DNA from: DASWDH01 sp035318505
GTDB taxonomy: Bacteria > Myxococcota_A > Polyangia > Polyangiales > Polyangiaceae
Direction: 5' to 3'
Assembly (NCBI GenBank): GCA_035318505.1
Contig: DATHEQ010000239.1
Coordinates: 1-47,605, forward strand
Length of the DNA stretch: 47,605 nt
Shown here: positions 31,993 through 40,047 of the stretch, one piece after another
Numbering within the stretch: the stretch's first letter is position 1
Layout of the letters: each line of letters opens with the position of its first letter
Notes under the pieces: model-generated
What the model was told of the DNA's origin: nothing
Databases searched by the model: none
What the model saw: the letters and a program-made list of their open reading frames with translations, nothing else
Position numbers and translations under genes: made by a program

Positions 31993-33828
31993 CTATGGCC
32001 CTTCGACGATGACGATGCGCGGCGACTCGTCGACGTCGAGGGTGACGCTCCCGGTCACGACGGGCAGCCCCGATTCCACGCCGTTCGACTGCTGGTCGGC
32101 GAGGGTGACGAGCGTCGCCTTCGTCGCGGCGCCGACGGTGAGCGAAAAGGCCGGAACGACCGTGTCGTCGCTGGTGGACGCCCAGAGGACGAAGGCCCGC
32201 TTGCTGCTCTTCGAGTCGCGAAACTTGGCGATCCGTACGTTGGCGTTCCCTGACGCGAGCGGCCCATCGAAGCCGAATGACGCGAGGCGCGCTCGCATCG
32301 TCGCAATGAAGAAGTATGCCGGCTTGGGAACCCATTTGCCCTTGGCACTGGTAAGCCCCGAGGTGTCGAATTGCACGTGACACTCCATGACATCGACGTC
32401 GCACGGGTCACGGAGCATGAACATGAACGCGCGATCGAAGCCGGCGCCGAGCAGCGCGAGGTACGTACGCGCGAGCCACTGGCCTTGCACGACCGGCGCC
32501 GCGTTTCTTCCCAAAGCAGGAGCACGCAAACGCGAGAGTGAATCGGTGTCGTAGCCGAACTCGGTGATCCACAGCTCTTTGCCCGGCAGGTGCATGTTTC
32601 GGTAGTCACGCAAGAGCGTCATCGTTTCTTCGATCTTCGCGGCCTCGGGGCTGATGGCCGGCCGCGGGTTCGGTGTCCCGAAAGGGTCGGGGCCGAACGC
32701 GTAGTAGTGGAGGTTGATCACGTCGGCCGGGAAGCTGCCGCCGCGGTTCGCCGCCGACCACGTGCGCATTCCATCCAGATAGCCAGCTATGCTTTGCTCC
32801 CACGCGAGGAGGGTCGAGCCGCTGCCGGCGAGGCCGCCCATCACGAGCTTCATGTTCGGGTCGGCGCTCTTCACGCCGAAGGTGAGCCCCATGGCGCCCC
32901 GGTGACCGTCGTAGTCGGCGCTTGCCATGGCGGCATACTGCGCGGGCGTGAACAAGGGCGCGCCATTGGGAAGAATCCAGTTCGCGTCCTGCTCGTTGAA
33001 GTCCTCGATATAGCGCAGCGCCTTCAAACCGGAGACGCGTGTTTGATCGGCCGCGAGCTTGAGCAGGTTGTCGGCGACCTGCACCTCGCCGTAGCGCGCC
33101 GCGTATTGGAAGAGATGGTCGGCGTGCGCGGCGTAGGAGGCGGGCAAAAGCGGGTCGCCGCCCGAGGGCACGGGAGGAATCGCTCCGTTGTTCATCCAGG
33201 CGGTGCCGCCTTGGATCGCAGGAAAGGCGAGGACACCCTTGGCCTTCAAGTCTGCGTAGTACTTATCCCAATCCCAGAAGCCATTGAAGAGAACGAACGA
33301 GTTCTGATTGGCAGGATAGCCGGGGTAGGTCGCCGCGCCGTTGCCCTCGCACCAGGACCAGTTGTGGTACTCCCGAACGTTTCCGATCGCCGCCAAGGTC
33401 GCGGGAGCATCGTCGATGAAGCCGTTGACGCCGATGAAGTCGCCGATCAGCGTTCCGAGCGGAGCGCCGGCGTCCACGGTCCCATCGAGACCGGCGTCGG
33501 ATCTGCCGTCGTTCGCGGCGCCGCCCTCGCCAACCACATCGAAATTGCCGCCTTCCGGCAAAGTGCCGCGATCGCGGGCGGCGTCGACATTGCCGCCGTC
33601 GAGCGAAGCGTCGCGTTCGCCGCGCGCATCGAAGTTGCCGCCATCGGCGGCGCCTCGTGCATCGCGCCCCGCGTCGCCGTCCGTGGCGCTTGCGGCATCG
33701 ATCGAAGCGTCGCCATTGCTGCCGTTCCCGGAGTCGAAAGATCCTGCATCCGGGCTGCCAGAGACGTCGCCACCTTTGCAAGAAAGAAGGAGAACGGCGG
33801 CGAGCGCAGAGAGAGCGAAAATCCGCAT
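31993..33828 (-). CDS. Glycoside hydrolase-like lipoprotein (clan GH-A-like)
   Basis: The ATG at 33828 gives 611 residues: a signal peptide with lipobox LLSC, an Asp/Gly/Ala-rich linker to about 120 containing repeats of D(G)GNFD, and a TIM-barrel-type hydrolase domain. The candidate acid/base is E279 in YIEDFNEQDANW and the nucleophile is E423 in ELWITEFGYD. INLHYYAFGPDP and WSWCEGN flank the active-site face. A beta-rich C-terminal domain ends in LDVDESPRIVIVEGP. The protein probably attacks a polysaccharide at the cell surface. The start is set by the overlapping alkyltransferase-like gene upstream; further extension to 34107 would run through it. Confidence 0.8.
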   Translation of the reverse strand: MRIFALSALAAVLLLSCKGGDVSGSPDAGSFDSGNGSNGDASIDAASATDGDAGRDARGAADGGNFDARGERDASLDGGNVDAARDRGTLPEGGNFDVVGEGGAANDGRSDAGLDGTVDAGAPLGTLIGDFIGVNGFIDDAPATLAAIGNVREYHNWSWCEGNGAATYPGYPANQNSFVLFNGFWDWDKYYADLKAKGVLAFPAIQGGTAWMNNGAIPPVPSGGDPLLPASYAAHADHLFQYAARYGEVQVADNLLKLAADQTRVSGLKALRYIEDFNEQDANWILPNGAPLFTPAQYAAMASADYDGHRGAMGLTFGVKSADPNMKLVMGGLAGSGSTLLAWEQSIAGYLDGMRTWSAANRGGSFPADVINLHYYAFGPDPFGTPNPRPAISPEAAKIEETMTLLRDYRNMHLPGKELWITEFGYDTDSLSRLRAPALGRNAAPVVQGQWLARTYLALLGAGFDRAFMFMLRDPCDVDVMECHVQFDTSGLTSAKGKWVPKPAYFFIATMRARLASFGFDGPLASGNANVRIAKFRDSKSSKRAFVLWASTSDDTVVPAFSLTVGAATKATLVTLADQQSNGVESGLPVVTGSVTLDVDESPRIVIVEGP

Positions 33829-33904
33829 TGCGGACAGCGTATCTTCCTTCCGGTTGATGCTGCAACCGCGATGCGTGTCGCGCGAGCCGTGACTCGCCTC
33901 GGAC

Positions 33905-34264
33905 CTAACCTCTGCGCAGGGGTCGCCACCGCACGCGCGCGAGATCGAGGTGCCCCTCCGCGTCGAAGACGACGCCCTCGGATTCGAGCATGGCCCGCTG
34001 CAACCCGGGATGCTCGCGGTCCGTCGAGATACCGCCTTGCGCATTGACGACGCGATGCCACGGGATCGACTCTTCTGGCGCCGCACGTATCGCCCACCCG
34101 ATGCCAACCGGCGAAAGACGGTGGTCGATCATCTCCGCCAACTGCCCGTAAGTGGCCACGCGGCCGCGCGGAACGCGTTTCACGATACGCCACACCCGCG
34201 CGAAGGGACCGGTGGCCTTGGTGTTCGTTTTCTTCGAGGGCAGCTTCTTCTTCGGCGAAGGCAT
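33905..34264 (-). CDS. Alkyltransferase-like protein (ATL, MGMT family without Cys)
   Basis: The 119-residue protein is the DNA-binding half of O6-alkylguanine-DNA alkyltransferases: VPRGRVATYGQLAEMI, VGIGWAIRAAPE, IPWHRVVNAQGGIS and RAMLESEGVVFD. The methyl-accepting Cys of the PCHR motif is replaced by Trp (PWHR), which defines alkyltransferase-like proteins. These bind O6-alkylguanine and hand the lesion to nucleotide excision repair instead of repairing it directly. A Lys-rich N-terminal tail precedes the domain. It lies between two surface lipoprotein genes on the same strand, probably by chance. Confidence 0.92.
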   Translation of the reverse strand: MPSPKKKLPSKKTNTKATGPFARVWRIVKRVPRGRVATYGQLAEMIDHRLSPVGIGWAIRAAPEESIPWHRVVNAQGGISTDREHPGLQRAMLESEGVVFDAEGHLDLARVRWRPLRRG

Positions 34265-34294
34265 ACGAAAACGCGAACGCTTTCTTCGATGGAT

Positions 34295-36112
34295 TTACGG
34301 CGCTGCCAGCGCCAAAAAGCACATCTGAGCGGCGGCTGCGTCGTTGGTGGTCCAATTCAAGGTGAACCCGCTGGCGTCGAAGCTCGCCATGTCCGCCTCG
34401 GCATTGATGGGCGGACCATTCAATTTGACGAACACCTTGCTCGTTTTGTCGACGGCCCCGACGCTCGTGGTGGGCACGTTGTCCGTGGCGTCGAACGCGG
34501 AGCTGGCTTCGTTCGTGCCGTCACTCGCGCCGATGCCAAACCGCGCGTGCGGATCGCTGAACGGGGCCGTCTGCGTTGGGTTTTGGAAACTGGTCAGCAC
34601 GACCGCACCGGGGCGAAAACCGGGCGCGGGGACGGCCTGGCTGGCCGGGGCGGCGCCGATGCTCTTATTGAAATTGCCCACCTTGGCCCGCATACCGCCG
34701 AGCGCTAGCGAAAACATCTGACTCGCGTTGCTGTTGGCGGTCGTAAAATTGACGGTAAATCCGTCGCTCGTCATCGAGGCGAAGGACGCTTGCTTGGAAA
34801 TGCTCGGGGTCGTGACCTCGGTGTACATGTAAATCGCGGCGTCGGTCCTTTGGGCGCGGCCGCTCACCGTTGGGTCGGAGAGCTGGGCGTCGCTGACCAT
34901 GAAAGAGCACTGCGCACCGGCCCGGTCCATCATTCCGATCCCGGTGGAGCCTGTTCCCGAAGTTCCGGGAGGGCTGGAGATGAAGGCCGCACCCGCATAA
35001 AAATGTAGTACTGCCTCTGGTTGAAATCCGGCGCCGGTCACGGTGTGATTGCCGGTCGTGGTGGGTGCCTGCCAATTGATCACTTTGGCGACGGCCTGCG
35101 GTCCGCCGATAACGAGATAGTGAATGACGTACGGTTGGCCGTCGTTCGTCGTCCAGTTCAGCACGAAATCGCCGGCGCTCCACGAAGACAGATCGGCTTC
35201 GGCGATGGTGACCTCGTCACCACGGGAGAGGGTGATGATCTTGGCGGCCATGCGGCGGCAGCTCGTTCCCGCCGCTTGGCCATCGATGCCGCCCGTCGAC
35301 GCCGACATTTCCGTGGTGCCATCGCTTGCGCCAATGCCGTACGTATAGTTTGCCGAGAGCGTCTCATTGGTCTTGGCCGCGGTCCACAGAACGAGCGCTT
35401 TCGGTGTTTGACCAAGTAAGTGCGCGACGGTTTGCGATCCGGTAGCCGCGCCTTTGACGAAGGAACCCACTGCAAACACGGCGCCCGGAGCGGGCGGGCC
35501 AGCGTCAGTTCCCGCGCTGCCACTGGTTCCGGAGCTGCCAGCTTTTCCCGCGACGCCGCCGTTTCCCGATGTGCCGCCCGTTCCCGATGTGCCGCCCGTT
35601 CCCGAAGCGCCGCCGGTTCCGGATGCGCCGCCCGCGCCCGAAGCGCCGCCGGTTCCGGACGCGCCCCCCGCGCCCGAGGCGCCGCCAATTCCGGACGCGC
35701 CGCCCGCGCCCGAAGCGCCCCCGCCAGTGCCGCCTGCCCCTGCACTGCCGTCGAAACCGCCAGTTCCCGATCCCGAAGCGCCGCCGGTTCCGCCGTCACC
35801 CGAGCCGGCGGCGCCGCCCGTGGCTGTTCCGCCGGTGCCCGAAGCATCGCCGCCACCTGCACCGGCGTCGGTTCCACCGCTTCCCGCAGCGCCACTGCCG
35901 CCGCGGGAAGCGTCGTCGTTGACGGATCCAGCGCCGCCCGGACCGCCGTCGCGCGCGCCGGCGTTTCCACCGCTCGATGCGCTGTCGGAACCGTCTCGCA
36001 AAGGCGACGCCTCGTAAACCGAGCAGCGAGCCGCGAGCAGCAACGAGGACAGCAATGCCGTCCGAAGCCACCAACGTCCCCTACCGTCGACGGTCGTCTC
36101 GGGCATTCTCAC
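34295..36112 (-). CDS. Lipoprotein with three tandem beta-rich domains
   Basis: The GTG at 36112 (or ATG 36106) gives 605 residues: a signal peptide with lipobox-like AARC, a linker of about 170 residues dominated by GASGTG/GASGAG, then three tandem domains of about 125-130 residues. Each domain contains a GIG(A/M) turn followed by a variable strand and ends in a closely related block: FVLNWTTNDGQPYVIHYLVI, FTVNFTTANSNASQMFSLAL and FTLNWTTNDAAAAQMCFLAL. Each also has a QP- or RP-containing start (GFQPEAVLHF, GFRPGAVVLT). The domain is not recognised; the style is that of adhesins or tail-fibre-like binding repeats. A surface-binding role is inferred. Confidence 0.7.
   Translation of the reverse strand: MRMPETTVDGRGRWWLRTALLSSLLLAARCSVYEASPLRDGSDSASSGGNAGARDGGPGGAGSVNDDASRGGSGAAGSGGTDAGAGGGDASGTGGTATGGAAGSGDGGTGGASGSGTGGFDGSAGAGGTGGGASGAGGASGIGGASGAGGASGTGGASGAGGASGTGGASGTGGTSGTGGTSGNGGVAGKAGSSGTSGSAGTDAGPPAPGAVFAVGSFVKGAATGSQTVAHLLGQTPKALVLWTAAKTNETLSANYTYGIGASDGTTEMSASTGGIDGQAAGTSCRRMAAKIITLSRGDEVTIAEADLSSWSAGDFVLNWTTNDGQPYVIHYLVIGGPQAVAKVINWQAPTTTGNHTVTGAGFQPEAVLHFYAGAAFISSPPGTSGTGSTGIGMMDRAGAQCSFMVSDAQLSDPTVSGRAQRTDAAIYMYTEVTTPSISKQASFASMTSDGFTVNFTTANSNASQMFSLALGGMRAKVGNFNKSIGAAPASQAVPAPGFRPGAVVLTSFQNPTQTAPFSDPHARFGIGASDGTNEASSAFDATDNVPTTSVGAVDKTSKVFVKLNGPPINAEADMASFDASGFTLNWTTNDAAAAQMCFLALAAP
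35555..35722. repeat. 18-bp tandem repeat in triple-domain lipoprotein linker
   Basis: About nine imperfect 18-bp units (for example GCCGCCCGTTCCCGATGT on the plus strand) encode hexapeptides of the GASGTG or TSGTGG type. Length polymorphism between strains is likely and would keep the frame. Confidence 0.7.
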
Positions 36113-36224
36113 TGTGGTCCTGTATCTACGGACCCCCGCAAGTGATCTGAACCTAGCACCCCTTCGGCGCGCGACGGGACGTCATGAAATGTATCGAAAT
36201 GGCGTTAGCCGCACGGGGTGAGAG

Positions 36225-36244
36225 CGCCGCTGCCGTTTGCGGCG
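36225..36244. terminator. GC hairpin downstream of Cys-rich repeat gene
   Basis: CGCCGC-TGCCGTTT-GCGGCG forms a 6-bp stem with an 8-base loop, about 50 bp after the stop of the Cys-rich repeat gene (minus strand). There is no T-tract; a terminator or pause site is possible. Confidence 0.3.
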
Positions 36245-36295
36245 AGCCCCCGGCAGCTCGGGCACGGCGCGGCGGCGAATCTCGTGCTGGTCCCT

Positions 36296-39070
36296 TTATC
36301 GCCGTACGCTGACGACCACGCTGTCGAAATAGGCGTCGAGATTCTTGACCGGGCCGACGCCCTCGACACCGACGGTCACAATTCCGACGGCGCTCGACGG
36401 AAAGGTGCTGGTCCCGTCGTTATTGCAAATGAGGTCGAAGCCGGCTCGGTGAAGCTCCACCGGACCGCTGTTCGAAATCGCCATCTCCACGTGGTTCCAA
36501 GCGTCGGGAATGAGATCGCCGATGCTCCCGCAATCGACCCGGCCCGTCGACGTTTGGTACGCGAGCCCGAAACCGTCGACTCCTTGGTAATAGAGGCACG
36601 CTTTGACCATACCGATGGACACGCAGGCTTCGTCCACGCGGCCGCCCTCGTAGATGGGCAGGCCGTCGAACGCCACGCGGTAGATCTCGAGCGCCATCTG
36701 CACCTTGGTGACCGGGGTCGACCCGACCGCGGTCCAAGTCAGCGTACCCGCGCTGTTGGCCCCGAGGTTTTCATCCAATTCCTTGGAATAGAACGAGTTC
36801 GGGAGCGAAAACGCTTGAATCGGCGAGACGGATCCGGCCCCAGCCGCGGCTTGCTTGAGCGACCAAGCGCCGGGCAGCGAGCCGTTATCGAAATCCACGC
36901 ATTGGAAATCGGCTGGGTTGACGCCGCTCGGAACGCTTTGACTGTCGCACCAGGTCTTGTCGATGCAACCGCCGCTCGCATTGCATTTCTTGGTCGCGCC
37001 GCAGGCGGCACACATCGCTCCGCTCGCGCCGCAGGTGTCGTTCGTTTGCCCCGAATAAGGAATGCATTGCGCCAACGTGTTGCAGCAACCTGTCGGGCAG
37101 GTGCACACGAGACAATCGGTTCCTTGCGTATTGCAGACACCGCTCGCGCAGCTCGTGGGCGGCGGCGTCGAACACGCGCCGTTTGCATTGCACGTCGCGG
37201 CGGCGGTCAGCTGACCATTGGTGCAGGTTTGCGCAGCGCCGCAAGGCATGCCGGGCGTCTTGTTCGTCGTTTCGGTGCAAACCTGCTGACCAGTTGCGCA
37301 CGAGTATGCGCCATTCTTGCAGACGTTCGATGGCGGGCAGGTCGCCCCGTCATTGCACGCATCGCACGAGCCGTTCCAACAGAACAATTTCGTGCCGCAG
37401 TTGGTACCGTTCGCCAGCGACATCCCCGTGTCGGTGCAGACGGGTGCACCCGACGCGCAGTCCAGCTTCCCCGCGTGGCATTTGTTGGACGGCGTGCACA
37501 TATCGCCGTCGATGCAAACATCGCAGCCGCCGGTACTGGTGCAGACCTTGTCCATGCCGCACGACGTACCGGGCGCCTTGTTGGCATTGGCGACGCATAC
37601 CTGACTGCCGGTCATGCACGAAGTCGTTCCGCTCTTGCACGGATCGGTCGGTTGGCAGGTGACGCCCGACGCGCACGTATCGCAGTTGCCGGTCTTGCAA
37701 ACGAGGTTGGCACCACAGGGCGTACCGTCGGGCACCGCCATGTTGGTATCGCTACAAACGGGGGTGCCCGTCATGCAATTGAGCGTGCCTGTGTGACAGG
37801 GAAGCGCCGGCATGCATGTCGCTCCGGTCACGCATGTACCGCAAACGCCCTTCGAGCAAACCTGATTCATGCCGCAGGACACCCCATCCGGCTGATCGCC
37901 GCTCTCGACGCACTTCGAGACGCCAGTAGAGCATGAAATCTCGCCTTTTTTGCAGGCATTGGTCACCGTGCACATCGCCCCGGCCGCGCACGGCGAGCAC
38001 GCCCCCATACTGCAGACTTTGTCGGTGCCGCACGAGGTCCCGTCGGTAACGTTCATCCCGGTGTCGACACAGCTGACGGACGGCGAGCAAACGGTCGTCC
38101 CGGCGTGGCACGCATTGGCTGGCACGCATGAAAGCCCGGCCATGCACGTCACGCAGGTGCCGCCGCTGCACACCTTGTCGCTGCCGCACGGTGTGCCGGT
38201 CGGCGTGTTGCCCGATTCGATGCACACCGGAGAACCGGTGTTGCACGCCGTCGTGCCCGTGCGACAAGGGTTATTGGCAATCGCGCAGCTCGACCCAGCG
38301 ACGCACGCGACGCACATGCCCGTCGCGCTGCAGACTTGGTCTTGACCGCACGGCGCGCCGGCGGGCACGCTCATCCCCGTGTCGTTGCACGTCGGGCTCG
38401 CGCCCGAGCAATCGAGCTTTCCCGTGTGGCAGGCGCTGGTCGGGGTGCAAGACTCGCCCGTGATGCAAGGCTTGCACGCGCCCTCTTGGCAGACCATGGC
38501 TGCGCCGCAGGGCGTGCCGTTCGGCTTGTTGTTGCTGCCGGTGCAGACCGGCGCGCCGGTCGAACACTCGATGACGCCGGTGCGGCACGGTTGACTGGCG
38601 AGATCGCACATCGTGCCGGCCGCACACGCCTGGCAAACACCGTCCAAACAGACGCCCTTGTCACAGGCGATACCGTTGGCTTGGTTGCGTTGGGTATCGC
38701 GGCAGGACGACCCGCCGCCGTCCGCGCAAACCGACTCGCCCTGATGGCAGGCGTTGACTGGGAGGCACACTGCTCCCGGGACGCACACCGAAGACGAATC
38801 CGACGTTGCGTCTCGCGAAGATCCGGGCGAGTCGACGCCGAGCCCATCGCGCGGCGCGTCGATGCCCATGCTGACATCGCTCGTCCCGGTTGCGTCCGAG
38901 GTGCTCACGTCGCGACGCGCATCGAGCCCGGAATCGCCCGAAATGCCTGTGGATCCGCCCGGTCCACCGTCGGCCAGGGTAGGCGGTCGGTCCGGAAGGT
39001 TGCAGCCCGAAAGCAGGGCCAACAAGAGAGCGACGAATATCGGCAGAATCCGACGAGCTGAAATCGACAT
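36296..39070 (-). CDS. Giant Cys-rich repeat lipoprotein with C-terminal lectin-like domain
   Basis: The ATG at 39070 (AAAGGTG just upstream) gives 924 residues with lipobox LLSGC. After an Asp/Ser-rich linker come ten tandem Cys-rich units of about 48 residues, each starting CxxGxxC, with a C(H/R/K)xG core and a PCG..xVC end. They alternate strictly: odd units have CH(T/A/Q)G and mostly a (D)TGM(S/N)V-type middle, while even units have C(R/K)xG and an ESxNxPxGTPCG-type middle. The array is thus five two-unit repeats. A denser Cys region follows (CTCPTGCCNTLAQC), then a domain of about 200 residues with a concanavalin-like beta pattern (GTLTWTAVGSTPVTKVQMAL, NLDAYFDSVVVSV). Function is probably adhesion or binding at the surface. 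Confidence 0.8.
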   Translation of the reverse strand: MSISARRILPIFVALLLALLSGCNLPDRPPTLADGGPGGSTGISGDSGLDARRDVSTSDATGTSDVSMGIDAPRDGLGVDSPGSSRDATSDSSSVCVPGAVCLPVNACHQGESVCADGGGSSCRDTQRNQANGIACDKGVCLDGVCQACAAGTMCDLASQPCRTGVIECSTGAPVCTGSNNKPNGTPCGAAMVCQEGACKPCITGESCTPTSACHTGKLDCSGASPTCNDTGMSVPAGAPCGQDQVCSATGMCVACVAGSSCAIANNPCRTGTTACNTGSPVCIESGNTPTGTPCGSDKVCSGGTCVTCMAGLSCVPANACHAGTTVCSPSVSCVDTGMNVTDGTSCGTDKVCSMGACSPCAAGAMCTVTNACKKGEISCSTGVSKCVESGDQPDGVSCGMNQVCSKGVCGTCVTGATCMPALPCHTGTLNCMTGTPVCSDTNMAVPDGTPCGANLVCKTGNCDTCASGVTCQPTDPCKSGTTSCMTGSQVCVANANKAPGTSCGMDKVCTSTGGCDVCIDGDMCTPSNKCHAGKLDCASGAPVCTDTGMSLANGTNCGTKLFCWNGSCDACNDGATCPPSNVCKNGAYSCATGQQVCTETTNKTPGMPCGAAQTCTNGQLTAAATCNANGACSTPPPTSCASGVCNTQGTDCLVCTCPTGCCNTLAQCIPYSGQTNDTCGASGAMCAACGATKKCNASGGCIDKTWCDSQSVPSGVNPADFQCVDFDNGSLPGAWSLKQAAAGAGSVSPIQAFSLPNSFYSKELDENLGANSAGTLTWTAVGSTPVTKVQMALEIYRVAFDGLPIYEGGRVDEACVSIGMVKACLYYQGVDGFGLAYQTSTGRVDCGSIGDLIPDAWNHVEMAISNSGPVELHRAGFDLICNNDGTSTFPSSAVGIVTVGVEGVGPVKNLDAYFDSVVVSVRR

Positions 39071-39394
39071 CACCTTTACCCCGAGCAAAGAGACGCAAAG
39101 CGAAATATAAAAGAGACTCGCACGAGTCTTTCGCGCGCCGACCATGGAGCAGACCAGCGCGCGGCGCAAGCGCAATGGATTAACGGTACTTGGGTCTCCT
39201 GGACCTCAGGCTGAGCCACTAGGATTCGAGGATGCGCCCGGGTCGAGATCGCGCCCGCCTTGTGCCGCGCCGTGCTCTACATCGTCAACCAGGGCATGTG
39301 AAGATCGAGGGCCGCCTGGTCGATGATCCACCTGCTATACGTAGTAGTGGCTGGGTCAGACCCATCGATTCACGTGTGCTTCCGAAAGCTCGCA
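39071..39394. other. Intergenic region with a 13-bp dyad
   Basis: This 324-bp gap lies between the divergent Cys-rich repeat gene and the TPR remnant. TGGGTC-A-GACCCA (39352-39364) is a perfect dyad with 6-bp arms, 30 bp before the remnant's start, and could be an operator. No gene was recognised. Confidence 0.4.
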
Positions 39395-39951
39395 ATGTCC
39401 TGTAGCGGCGTACACGAGGCGAGTCGCAGATCATCGGCCGGGAGCATTTTGGCGCTCGTGACTCTCCTTGCACTTATGGCTTGCGCCGCGTGCTCGCGAA
39501 AGCCTTTTCGCTGTCCCGAAAAAGGGGGCCGGGCGTGGACGCGTGTGGTGAGCGAGCCCGTTGCGCAATCGGCGGCGGAGTTCGACTTGCTCGCGCACTA
39601 CCAGGCCAGGCGGGGCGCGGGAACCTCGACGAGGCCATTGCATACGAAAAGCGCGCGGTGAGCGCCGACCCCAACTGCATTGCCTGCCTCGGTGCCGCGT
39701 CCGGCATGCTGTACGAGAAGGGCTCGTGCGCGATGCGCTCAGCGTGGCGACGCTGGCCTACGCTGAGCCCGGAAGGGAATCGTTCGACCAAGCTGGTGCA
39801 GCAAATCAGGACCTACGAGCGCCGCCTTGCGGAGGCCTCGTCGGCACGCACCGCGGCCCCCCCTGCGATCATCGCCCCGGCCTCCTCGTCTTCACCTAGC
39901 CGCGGCAAACCGTCGCGACCACCGCGCCCCGCATCCAGCGCGGGCCGCTGA
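39395..39951 (+). pseudogene. TPR-like lipoprotein gene broken by several frameshifts
   Basis: From the ATG at 39395 the first frame gives a signal peptide with lipobox (LALMACAAC) and reads to QSAAEFDLLAHYQARRG. The sense then moves to another frame: GNLDEAIAYEKRAVSADPNC, then IACLGAASGMLYEKGSC. It shifts again to DALSVATLAYA, and finally to LSPEGNRSTKLVQQIRTYER, then RLAEASSARTAAPP. Together they form a plausible small lipoprotein with one or two TPR helices and a Ser/Pro tail, but at least three frame changes (near 39610, 39733 and 39765) are needed. Either the gene is decayed or the sequence has indel errors in this GC-rich stretch. Confidence 0.6.
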
Positions 39952-40047
39952 CGCCGAATCACGTCCACGGGCGCGGCGGACGCCGACCGTCAACTGTGCG
40001 CCTTGTACCCGATTGCCGCCGACCGAATGCCGAGAAAGGATGGCGCG

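Noticed and set aside
32590..34047. A 485-codon plus-strand frame.
   Set aside because: It is antisense to the glycoside hydrolase-like lipoprotein and the alkyltransferase-like gene; no family features.
31993..34107. Upstream extension of the glycoside hydrolase-like lipoprotein to 34107.
   Set aside because: It would run through the alkyltransferase-like gene and place the signal peptide inside the protein.
35454..36017. Pro-rich repeat frames opposite the Gly-rich linkers, also at 9332-9799 and 11132-11497.
   Set aside because: They are the complement of Gly/Ser/Thr codons and have no start or ribosome-site support.
36218..37936. A 572-codon plus-strand frame.
   Set aside because: It is antisense to the Cys-rich repeat protein gene; the apparent repetition reflects the repeats on the coding strand.
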